Positions 8,554 to 15,792 of a DNA stretch of 25,816 nucleotides are shown here, in pieces. Made by a program: the position numbers and the translations under genes. Under the pieces are notes generated by a model that worked only from the letters and a program-made list of their open reading frames with translations, was not told the DNA's origin and did no database searches. Positions within the stretch are counted from its first letter, which is position 1. Every line of letters begins with the position of its first letter. The DNA is from Methanobacterium sp. (lineage in GTDB: Archaea > Methanobacteriota > Methanobacteria > Methanobacteriales > Methanobacteriaceae): contig JAJFTX010000106.1 in the NCBI GenBank assembly GCA_021372715.1, positions 1 through 25,816 on the forward strand, written 5' to 3'.

Positions 8554-8878
8554 GTGATCATATTTCCCCATCAACTATTTTTAGAACATCCGGCTTTAGA
8601 TAAGGATTTAAATATTTATCTTATTGAAGATCAGCTGTTTTTTTAAGATCCACTATTTAAGATAAACTTTCATAAGAAGAAGCTACTTCTACATCGGGCA
8701 TCCATGAAATATTACCCGGAAAAACTTCAAAAAAAAGGTTACACCGTTGTCAGAAAATCCCCGGACTGCATTATTATTAGATAATCTTAAAAATAAGGAG
8801 AAAATGAAAAAACATAGAAAAATTGCTAACTCTTTTATCAAATCATTAAACAATGATGATTTATTAGATAGAGCCTAA
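8554..8878 (+). pseudogene. Remnant of a photolyase-related (DPRP / FeS-BCP type) gene
   Basis: From GTG 8554 the frame reads V-I-I-F-P-H-Q-L-F-L-E-H-P-A-L-D-K-D, then N-I-Y-L-I-E-D-Q-L-F-F, then a TAA stop at 8644-8646. It resumes in the same frame with D-P-L-F-K-I-N-F-H-K-K-K-L-L-L-H-R-A-S-M-K-Y-Y and stops at 8782-8784. This is the N-terminus of the deoxyribodipyrimidine photolyase-related family (about 500 residues in intact members), here with an internal stop and nearly all of the rest lost. In another frame, 8768-8878 encodes LLLDNLKNKEKMKKHRKIAN and a short tail ending in TAA. That may be the C-terminal end joined by an internal deletion, but this part is uncertain. The family call for the N-terminal part is fairly secure. 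Confidence 0.78.
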
Positions 8879-8958
8879 AATCAGGGTACTGTTGGATAAT
8901 AGAATCAGGTTAGAGTTGGATATTTTATAGAGATGGAATAGCTAATATACCCCTTATA

Positions 8959-10329
8959 TCATCTCTGCCTTCGAACCATTAAGGTGAATGATAATGCAAA
9001 CCCAGATATAAGTGTATAAATTATGAATAATATCTGTGTTCCATCCAGAAACATCAGGTAACTATTAGGACTGATTTCCATCTGACCGAGATAAATATTG
9101 AATATAATAAGTAAAATAGTCAGAGAAAGTGTCTGGCCCAAATAAATTACCGTAGAAAATAAGGAAGAAGCCACACCATAGATCTTACTCTCCACAGACC
9201 CCATAAAGGTACGGGTGATAGGGGATGAAAACAGAGCCTGACCCAAACCCACCATAACTAGGGATAATATTGGTAGATACAGTGGACTATTCATATCCAG
9301 GAAAATCAGCATCCCTAAACCTAAGATTATCAGGATCAATCCTAAGATAGGTAAAGATGAATAATCCTTTTTATCTATAACCCTTCCTACAATGGGGGAT
9401 ATAAGAGCAACCATTAAAGGTTGTGAAGCCAATATAAGAGCGGTTATTTCCGGGTTAAATCCTTTAAGTGCCTGGAAGTAAAGGCTTAAAATGATGGCAA
9501 TAGCGGATATAGATATATTTAACAGAAGCATGGAAAGGGCGGTGAATACAGATACTCTATTCTTGAAGATATTGAAGGGTAGTAAAGGATTTTTCGTATT
9601 CCTTTCCATCAATATGAAACCAATAATCCCTATCACTCCTATAATAAATATCAAAATCCCAAAGTTATCATGGAAAGTGGTGAATCCATATAATATTGCC
9701 ATAAGAGATAATGAGTAAAGTCCAGTTCCCCGGATATCGAAATGTTCACCCCGGGATTCAGCCCATTCCATTTTAAACTTCCAAAATATAATAACCAGTA
9801 AGATTACACCTAAAGGGATGTTGAATAGAAATATACTTCTCCAACCTAGGTTCTGGATAAGTAATCCACCTAAGAGTGGACCCAGGAATAACCCGATAAA
9901 AACTGCTGATACATATAATCCTAATGCTTCACCTCTTTGATCAAGGGGAAAAACACTGCTTAAAAGAGCCACCATGGTAGCGAAGATCATAGCACATCCT
10001 AAGCCCTGTATGAAGCTGAAAAAGATTAATATTTGACCTGAATTAGCAAGAGCAGCTAGAAAAGAGGCAATAGTATAGATGGCAACTCCATAAGTGAAAA
10101 TCTTTCTTCTCCCATAGATATCGGCTAACCGACCGAAGGGAAGGGCAAAAGCAGCATTAGCCAGTACAAATACGGTGGGTATCCATCCCAGGATAATAAT
10201 ATTAACCAGGAATTCTTTCTGGATTACTGGTAAAGCCAGGCTCAGGGATGAACCCATGAAGGGGATTAGAAACGCGGCCAGTGCAACCAGAAATAGAGTA
10301 ATCCTCTGCAGGGACTTATCCACGATCAT
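8959..10329 (-). CDS. MFS drug-exporter-like transporter (DHA2/EmrB-QacA type)
   Basis: A 456-residue polytopic membrane protein with about 14 helices, the layout of the DHA2 proton-antiport exporters. Motif A is clear between helices 2 and 3 (GRLADIYGRRKIF, about residues 66-78). The helix-5 region has the exporter-type G-P-x-x-G-G-L-L (motif C) followed by W-R-S-I-F-L-F-N-I-P-L-G, typical of the group. It probably exports a hydrophobic compound, drug or metabolite; the substrate cannot be read. The ribosome site GGTGGAT stands just before the ATG at 10329. It lies about 140 bases downstream of the UbiA gene on the same strand, a gap that contains a tandem repeat. Confidence 0.92.
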   Translation of the reverse strand: MIVDKSLQRITLFLVALAAFLIPFMGSSLSLALPVIQKEFLVNIIILGWIPTVFVLANAAFALPFGRLADIYGRRKIFTYGVAIYTIASFLAALANSGQILIFFSFIQGLGCAMIFATMVALLSSVFPLDQRGEALGLYVSAVFIGLFLGPLLGGLLIQNLGWRSIFLFNIPLGVILLVIIFWKFKMEWAESRGEHFDIRGTGLYSLSLMAILYGFTTFHDNFGILIFIIGVIGIIGFILMERNTKNPLLPFNIFKNRVSVFTALSMLLLNISISAIAIILSLYFQALKGFNPEITALILASQPLMVALISPIVGRVIDKKDYSSLPILGLILIILGLGMLIFLDMNSPLYLPILSLVMVGLGQALFSSPITRTFMGSVESKIYGVASSLFSTVIYLGQTLSLTILLIIFNIYLGQMEISPNSYLMFLDGTQILFIIYTLISGFALSFTLMVRRQR

Positions 10330-10422
10330 ATATCCACCAATATCTCCCTATTAAATAGATTTATAAATCTTCTTTTATTATTCTTGATCAAAAAACTATT
10401 TATTTCTTGAAACTCCTTTTTT

Positions 10423-10505
10423 ATTCATTAAAACCCTGTCTAATAAAGAGGGATCTTAAAATATTCATTAATTAAACCCTGTTTGATAAATAAGGGTCAT
10501 AAAAT
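10423..10505 (-). repeat. Tandem duplication of the UbiA gene tail
   Basis: Two direct copies, 10423-10462 and 10463-10505 on the plus strand, both begin ATTCATTA, share AAACCCTGT and an AGGG core, and end in ATAAAAT/TTAAAAT. By eye they agree at most positions, with a 3-base difference. The right copy contains the last codons and stop of the UbiA gene; the left copy lies just past the stop and still reads as a decayed version of the C-terminus (E-Y-F-K-I-P-L-Y, stop, T-G-F). Confidence 0.7.
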
Positions 10506-11391
10506 ATACATTAACCAGGGTTACGAACAGAATAAGGGCTGAAACATTACGGGTGGCTGATTTAGATACAAGTTTCAAAGATTTACCACGGTTTAGATAG
10601 GATATAAATGCACTTACCAGGGGAATAAGAGATAATAAGGCTATTAAATTCAAATTAATTGGAACGAATAAGTTGTTTGGTAGGGCAAGGAAACATAAAC
10701 TGGCCAAGACAGATGCTACCATAATTAGAAATAGTGAATTATTTCGTCCATAACGGACTATGAAGGTTTTTTTACCTCCCTTTAGGTCGGCCTCCCTATC
10801 TGGTATCTCCACACTAAGGATGAAAAGTAATAAAAATGCCATTATAGGGATGGAAAATATTAGGAAAGGGATATTGATGATACCCGTGACGGCCACATAT
10901 CCTAATCCTGGCATTAAAAAACCAGTTAAAACTGTGGCTATTTCTCCTAAGCCGCGATAGGATAGTTTGAGAGGAGGAGCTGAATAGAACCATCCTAATA
11001 AATTCCCGAAAATTGTTAAAATTAGGAACATAGCAGAATTGTATGTATAACTGAAACTAATTCCTAGGATTAAGCTGATTATAATCAGAGTGAGGGAAAA
11101 TTTTCTAGTAAAATTTACCAGTTCTGGATGGTTTATAAGTACTCCGCTTCCTCCTGAGAAATTAGTCTTATGGGAGTATCTGTCTACTTCCTGGTCGAAA
11201 TATTCATTACTGTAGTTTACCATTAAATGGGCGGGTAAAAATACAGCGTATCCCCATATGAATCGTTCCCAGGAGAATTGATTATTTAAAACCACAGCTA
11301 GTAAAACTCCTAGAATGTATAGTAAAAATCCAGCTATGAGGAAGTGTAATCGGCCTAGTTTTATGATTAGTTTTAATTTATTAAAAATCAA
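10468..11391 (-). CDS. UbiA-family prenyltransferase
   Basis: A 307-residue intramembrane aromatic/lipid prenyltransferase. The first Mg-diphosphate motif is NEYFDQEVD (62-70), followed by the F-S-G-G-S-G-V-L stretch typical of MenA-like members. The second is V-E-I-P-D-R-E-A-D-L-K-G-G-K-K-T (about 193-208). Around nine helices make up the rest. The family transfers polyprenyl chains onto aromatic or glycerol-type acceptors. Archaeal DGGGP synthase is one relative, but the motif-1 neighbourhood looks closer to MenA-like proteins. If the host lacks quinones, as hydrogenotrophic methanogens do, the acceptor is an open question. The start is TTG 11391 behind AGGAT. The MFS exporter gene lies downstream. 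Confidence 0.9.
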   Translation of the reverse strand: MIFNKLKLIIKLGRLHFLIAGFLLYILGVLLAVVLNNQFSWERFIWGYAVFLPAHLMVNYSNEYFDQEVDRYSHKTNFSGGSGVLINHPELVNFTRKFSLTLIIISLILGISFSYTYNSAMFLILTIFGNLLGWFYSAPPLKLSYRGLGEIATVLTGFLMPGLGYVAVTGIINIPFLIFSIPIMAFLLLFILSVEIPDREADLKGGKKTFIVRYGRNNSLFLIMVASVLASLCFLALPNNLFVPINLNLIALLSLIPLVSAFISYLNRGKSLKLVSKSATRNVSALILFVTLVNVYFMTLIYQTGFN

Positions 11392-11585
11392 TGTGTATCC
11401 TACTCTCTTAAGTTCTATGATGAAACCATATTAACAGAATAGATTATTTTACACTTTATTTTATGTAATTCACTGATTTTATAGATTTCTAAAAAAAAAT
11501 TCAATTGAATTAAAATACATTACTAAAAAAATAAGATTATTTTCTAAATTGAATATTAACTAATAAATTATTCTTAAACGATATT

Positions 11586-11771
11586 TTATTTGAGATACTT
11601 CATCCGTAACAGATTAAAAACCACCACGGCTATAACAAAGGTTATTCGTAAATAGGGGCTTACTGGTGCAAATAAGGCTACTAATAGAATAATAACTCCC
11701 ACTATGGTGTGGGTTAGTAAGTTTCTCCAGTCGGTGAGGTATCTTTTCATTCCAGTGACTATTCGGTTCAT
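11586..11771 (-). CDS. Small two-helix membrane protein, unknown
   Basis: A 61-residue protein with a basic N-terminus (MNRIVTGMKRYLTDWRNLLTH), one helix at about 22-37 and a second at about 41-56, ending in a basic tail. I do not recognise a family. A strong ribosome site, GGTGATGTGAT, directly precedes the ATG, which supports a real gene. It lies upstream of UbiA on the same strand, but separated by 194 AT-rich bases, so co-transcription is uncertain. Confidence 0.7.
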   Translation of the reverse strand: MNRIVTGMKRYLTDWRNLLTHTIVGVIILLVALFAPVSPYLRITFVIAVVVFNLLRMKYLK

Positions 11772-11877
11772 ATCACATCACCAAATATATCTATTTCTGA
11801 TATGTTTAAAATCGTTATATCTTATTTCGATATATTAGTATTTAAATAGATCGTAAAAAGCAAAGATATTCACATAA

Positions 11878-12186
11878 CTCTTAATAATTTTAAATCTTTG
11901 TGAATCTATAATCAAGGACGCTACTGGAGTCTTATTAACCTCACCCATAACCATAACCTTCAATGAAAACATCACCAGTGGTAGTAATTACTCGGGAATA
12001 TATATAAAAAACCTAACCATCGGCCAAGTAGTATCCATCGCCTCAAAAACCATAAGTGGTAATATTTTAATCCTTAAAATGACTTACAGTCGCTTGAGTA
12101 AAAATAATTATATGGTTTATCTCCCGGCTGGAGCAGTTAAAGACGCAGCAGGCAATAGTATTACTACAGCTTATAGTACAGTTTAA
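11878..12186 (+). pseudogene. Relic of a surface protein: isolated Big_5 Ig-like domain
   Basis: A plus-strand frame from 11878 to the TAA at 12184-12186 has no plausible start codon but reads as a nearly complete Big_5 (SbsA-like Ig) domain. The tracts are S-P-I-T-I-T-F-N-E-N-I-T-S-G-S-N-Y-S-G-I-Y-I-K-N, then A-S-K-T-I-S-G-N-I-L-I-L, then Y-M-V-Y-L-P-A-G-A-V-K-D-A-A-G-N. Such domains sit at the C-termini of secreted proteins, as in the PQQ protein at 19609-21387. The N-terminal part of this gene is gone, so it is a 3' remnant of a deleted or rearranged surface-protein gene. Confidence 0.78.
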
Positions 12187-12241
12187 AACAGGTTAAATTT
12201 ATTTAAATTAAAAATAGGTTCTAAAAAGTAATTTTAAATTA

Positions 12242-12652
12242 TTATTTTCCTTGGTCAGGTTCAATTATTCTATTGAGTTCCTGATTTTTCTTATCTATCT
12301 TACGCAGTGTTTTCTCCAGATTGACATGCTTATTTTTAGACTGAAGACCCGCCACCTTTCCATCTAATTTACTGTTCAAGTAAATTATTTTATGCTGAGC
12401 ATCCGAAGTTGTTTCCTGTATATCTTCTAATTTATTCTTCTGAGTCTTGAATAAATTGCTTTTAGGTTTAAGTTCTAGTTTGGTCTCCACGATCTCCAGT
12501 TTCTTCTGCTCAGCCTCCTGTGTCAGATATTGATTGATATTCTTAGGCCCATTACTGGAGCGACGACGACGAATAATCACAGCTAAGATTATAATAACAA
12601 CCACAATAACTGCTATTATGATATAAAGCAAATTTTGTTCAATAGCCACCAT
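12242..12652 (-). CDS. Membrane-anchored coiled-coil protein, unknown
   Basis: A 136-residue protein with one strong N-terminal helix (about 8-28, nearly all I/V/A), then RRRRSS, placing the remainder in the cytoplasm by the positive-inside rule. The rest is charged and helical with heptad-like spacing (QYLTQEAEQKKLEIVETKLE; later EKTLRKIDKKNQELNRI). No enzyme motif is present. The start is ATG 12652 with no clear ribosome site. The secreted Ntn-hydrolase gene lies 120 bases upstream on the same strand, and another coiled-coil gene lies beyond that. Confidence 0.7.
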   Translation of the reverse strand: MVAIEQNLLYIIIAVIVVVIIILAVIIRRRRSSNGPKNINQYLTQEAEQKKLEIVETKLELKPKSNLFKTQKNKLEDIQETTSDAQHKIIYLNSKLDGKVAGLQSKNKHVNLEKTLRKIDKKNQELNRIIEPDQGK

Positions 12653-12772
12653 ATATAAAACCCTTTATAATTTATATGTCCAATTATGGTTTATATGTTT
12701 ATCTGGTTTAAGTAAAAAAGGTCTCGACGTGATCTTTTATATTTTTTTATATTTCGAATATTGTTATGTCTT

Positions 12773-14032
12773 CTAACTAAAATGTTTATTCAGGTCAACT
12801 TCTGTCCAGTTGTAATGTAAAGGTGCTCTGAACCAGATTTTAAGATCATGGGGAATGACAACAACTTGGAAAACTGTTTCGGGCATTAATGCTCCTCCCT
12901 CCTCTGTGGGAGTACTTATAAATTGCATCATCATATCGGGAGTTATTTTGCCTTTGTTCTGCTCACATAGATTCATTAGGTTATCCATTCTATAAACTGT
13001 TAAATAGTAATCATCCATACTTTCTGGTTCAATTGCACTCAATTGCCATGATGGATCTATGAAGTGGTTGGTAGCTACCAGAAGTCCATTTTCTTGAGGG
13101 TTTCTTTTTATATACTGGTTAGATAGGCATTCATAGGAGTAAGATCCGTTCTCATCAGCTGCGTTAACTATTACACCCATGAGTGTACTGGTGTTTTTAA
13201 AGTTTTCATCCAGTTGGGCTATGTTTGAGGAGGTTTGTGATAATTTGAAGATTTCTAACTGTGCTGGATTGGATTTTGATTTGTCCTGGCTATAAGCGGT
13301 ATAATTTTTTTCTTTTAGTAAATATTCTGGATAACTACCTTCATTCATTTCAATGAATAATCCTTCCTTATTTACACCGGTTTCCAGATAGATAGAAGCA
13401 GCGTAACCCATGGTGGCAACTGGTATACTTCCATCATCTGGGTTATAAACAACAATTTCACTGAAATCGGACATTTCCTGACTCCAGTCATAATTTCGAC
13501 CGGCTATTAACTGAGAATTTGTAGTGTAAGGTCCCCAGGCAGCAACATATGAACACATAAAAGGTTCTGTGCTTAGTATATAAATTTCTTTAAGGGGACT
13601 GCAGATCAGGTAGGTTCTATCGCCTAAACCAGATGTTTCACTGATCCCAATCATGATCTCATTATAATTAGGAAATTTTTCATAGTAGGACTTAATCCAC
13701 TTAATGGGTACTTCATCAGGGCTGGAAATGATATCATATCCTATTCTCTGATTAGAATATTCAACTAATTCTGGTAATTTTAACCATATCGTACTGTTGG
13801 ATATCTGTCCATTCATATAAGTTAAGATATCCTTACGAAGGGCTCCGTACTGACGACCCATCTCACGGTAATTTCCATGTAGTTCTACTAAGTAAAGATC
13901 ACCATATTTGTAGAGTTTACCTTCATCATATGTGGCTATTAGTTCACCGGAAGTTGTTTCATTTCCCTGAGCGATTACTGGATTAATTCCAAATAGAAAA
14001 AGTATAATTAAAAGTGTAAGAACCTTTTTCAA
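12773..14032 (-). CDS. Secreted Ntn-hydrolase of the C45 / acyl-CoA:6-APA acyltransferase-like type
   Basis: A 419-residue exported protein. The signal peptide spans about 1-21 (ending NPVIAQG). A helical N-terminal part contains H-G-N-Y-R-E-M-G-R-Q-Y-G, the usual opening of this family. The likely nucleophile is Cys160 in EPFMCSYVAAWG, followed by the oxyanion/active-site segment AGRNYDW (Asn180, Asp182). Later G-V-N-K-E-G-L-F-I-E-M-N-E-G and L-V-A-T-N-H-F also fit. Family members cleave or transfer amide-linked acyl groups after autocatalytic exposure of Cys. Here the Cys is preceded by about 138 residues after the signal peptide, so processing of an extracellular proenzyme is predicted. 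The substrate, perhaps a cell-wall peptide or N-acyl compound, is unknown. The start is TTG 14032 behind GGGGGT. Confidence 0.85.
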   Translation of the reverse strand: MKKVLTLLIILFLFGINPVIAQGNETTSGELIATYDEGKLYKYGDLYLVELHGNYREMGRQYGALRKDILTYMNGQISNSTIWLKLPELVEYSNQRIGYDIISSPDEVPIKWIKSYYEKFPNYNEIMIGISETSGLGDRTYLICSPLKEIYILSTEPFMCSYVAAWGPYTTNSQLIAGRNYDWSQEMSDFSEIVVYNPDDGSIPVATMGYAASIYLETGVNKEGLFIEMNEGSYPEYLLKEKNYTAYSQDKSKSNPAQLEIFKLSQTSSNIAQLDENFKNTSTLMGVIVNAADENGSYSYECLSNQYIKRNPQENGLLVATNHFIDPSWQLSAIEPESMDDYYLTVYRMDNLMNLCEQNKGKITPDMMMQFISTPTEEGGALMPETVFQVVVIPHDLKIWFRAPLHYNWTEVDLNKHFS

Positions 14033-14175
14033 AACTAATAACCCCCTATTATTACATCTATATATAGTATATAGAAATAATTAGGCAATAAGTTTTACTG
14101 TTATATAAGCTAAAATAATAAGGAAAAGTTATTAAAGTGTTTTATTTACCAATTAGGAATATTATTTTATATTAT

Positions 14176-14598
14176 TTACTCTTTCTCATATTCCTGGTAA
14201 CTATCGGGGTATCTTCTCAGCAGATAATCTTTTAAACCTCGACTATGCAGATCGCTTATTATCCTTTCCAGGTCTTTATTTCTCTCTTTTAATACTTTGA
14301 TTTTATCATTAGCCTTATCTAAATGGTTTTTAGTAACTTCTAGTCGGTGTTTTAGTTTATGATGATTTTGTTGTAGCTTCTCATATTCTTGGAGCTTGGT
14401 ATTGGTCTGTTTAATTTCAAAATCCTGGATCTGATCTTTTAACAGATTTTTTTCCTGTATTAAATCCTGAAGAATTTCCTGATTATTATTTAATTTTTCT
14501 CTGATTGAGTTGATAGAGGATTCCTTTTTTATAAGTTCTTCTTCCAATTCATGAATCCTTGAAGAATTATCTGCAGGTTTTAGTGGTTTATCATTCAT
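14176..14598 (-). CDS. Cytoplasmic coiled-coil protein, unknown
   Basis: 140 residues, almost wholly charged and helical, with long heptad stretches (about 14-118: IHELEEELIKKESSINSIRE onward). A short non-coil tail follows (RGLKDYLLRRYPDSYQEYEKE, broken only at its ends). There is no signal peptide or membrane segment. It is likely a dimeric structural or adaptor protein; nothing further can be said. GGATGA stands ten bases before the ATG. It is the first of three minus-strand genes (14598 to 12242), with gaps of 143 and 120 bases, so one transcript is possible but not shown. Confidence 0.7.
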   Translation of the reverse strand: MNDKPLKPADNSSRIHELEEELIKKESSINSIREKLNNNQEILQDLIQEKNLLKDQIQDFEIKQTNTKLQEYEKLQQNHHKLKHRLEVTKNHLDKANDKIKVLKERNKDLERIISDLHSRGLKDYLLRRYPDSYQEYEKE

Positions 14599-15026
14599 GT
14601 TAAATTCATCCGAAGTTAGTTATTTATTGATGTCCTATTAATCAGTATTCTAGACTCAATTATGATTTTGTTATATCTTTAATTATTTGGTAAGAATTTA
14701 TTTCTTTTTAGGTTTTATAATATGACTCTAATTTGAATAAAAAAATAATAAATATTTATAAATTTTTTGAAAATAAAATTATATGAAAATAAGAATTATC
14801 TTTAAATTTAAGTGAAAAATCAGAGAGAGCAGGTAATAATAGAAAATTTTAATTTGTATTTAAAACCAATATTTATAAAAATAGTAATAGGGGGTAAAAA
14901 TTTAGCTTAATAACATAAAATTGCTGTGATTCTATTGTTTACATTGATAAGAGAAATTTACAACGATCTTTTTTATTTTTTTTGAAATATTTGAAATGAT
15001 TTTTAGATAAAAGGAGGGAATGAATT
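14599..15026. other. Long AT-rich divergent intergenic region
   Basis: About 430 bases between divergent genes, mostly A/T. It contains TATA-like stretches (TTTATAAA near 14755 and 14874). An isolated strong ribosome-site-like sequence, AATAGGGGGT (14886-14895), is followed by no usable start codon. I see no ORF with family resemblance, no tRNA and no clear hairpin. Confidence 0.55.
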
Positions 15027-15596
15027 TTGAATAAAATATGTATAGGGATTTTAATCTTGATTATGGTTGTAGTATCGATCTTAGGATTAACCAGCCCTAC
15101 AACGGTAAATAACCCTACCTTGAAAACATTTGATAAGGGTGGTATATCCTTACAGTACCCTGGAAACTGGAATGAGAAACCCATTCCTCAAAATGACCAG
15201 AATCTCACTGCTCAATCCGGGTTTCAAATGTTAAACATTATACTGGAAGGAAATAACCTGGCAGATTACACCGTTTATATGGGAATTGGTAAAGGTAACA
15301 TAAACAATAATAACCTCTCTGAAGCATCAGATCGCTTATATAAACATTACATATCATCTGAATCAGGAGATTATCTACTAAAAACTAACACCACTCTCAA
15401 GAATGGCTATCCGGCTATAGAATATGTCTATGGGGGTACAGGGGCTTCATCAGGTAAGCCATTGGACTGTAAAACCTACATCTTCACTAAAGATTATAAA
15501 ACTGCTTATTATATTCAGTTTGCAACTCCTAGAGGTGGATTTTTAAAGAACAAAAGCATATTCCAAGCAATAATGGATAGTGTTGTTATAAACTAA
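15027..15596 (+). CDS. Secreted PsbP-like protein
   Basis: 189 residues with an N-terminal hydrophobic segment (about 4-21) acting as signal or anchor, then a PsbP-type fold. The strand F-D-K-G-G-I-S-L-Q-Y-P-G-N-W is followed by a middle part with Y-T-V-Y-M-G-I-G-K-G, then N-G-Y-P-A-I-E-Y-V-Y and the final F-Q-A-I-M-D-S-V-V-I. Methanogens carry many such small extracellular proteins; their role is not known, and a photosystem role is excluded here. The start is TTG, eight bases beyond AAAGGAGGG. A competing ATG at 15020 gives only four codons. A good terminator follows. Confidence 0.78.
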   Translation: MNKICIGILILIMVVVSILGLTSPTTVNNPTLKTFDKGGISLQYPGNWNEKPIPQNDQNLTAQSGFQMLNIILEGNNLADYTVYMGIGKGNINNNNLSEASDRLYKHYISSESGDYLLKTNTTLKNGYPAIEYVYGGTGASSGKPLDCKTYIFTKDYKTAYYIQFATPRGGFLKNKSIFQAIMDSVVIN

Positions 15597-15605
15597 TTGA
15601 AAATC

Positions 15606-15650
15606 ATATCCCTGGCTATGATAAATGGGATATTTTCTCATATTTTTTTT
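15606..15650 (+). terminator. Hairpin plus T-run terminator
   Basis: Stem ATATCCC (15606-15612) with GGGATAT (15627-15633), 14-base loop, then a T-rich tract ending in eight Ts. It lies 10 bases after the PsbP-like gene, separating it from the phosphotransferase gene. Confidence 0.65.
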
Positions 15651-15792
15651 AAACCCATTTATTACTTTTTTTTAAAATTAAAATTAATAAAAACTATTAG
15701 TTTTATTCTTATCAGAATATTTTTTTAATAGTTGGGTTTTTTATGATATTATGGTTAATTGATTAACTAGAATATTATAAGGCAATGATATT

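Noticed and set aside
8804..8878. Short ORF with AAGGAG ahead of ATG (24 codons)
   Set aside because: Too short to support as a gene by itself; it is better explained as part of the decayed photolyase-related gene, though this is not certain.
14939..15184. Minus-strand ORF of 81 residues overlapping the PsbP-like gene
   Set aside because: It overlaps a well-supported secreted protein with a strong ribosome site, and has no recognisable motif.
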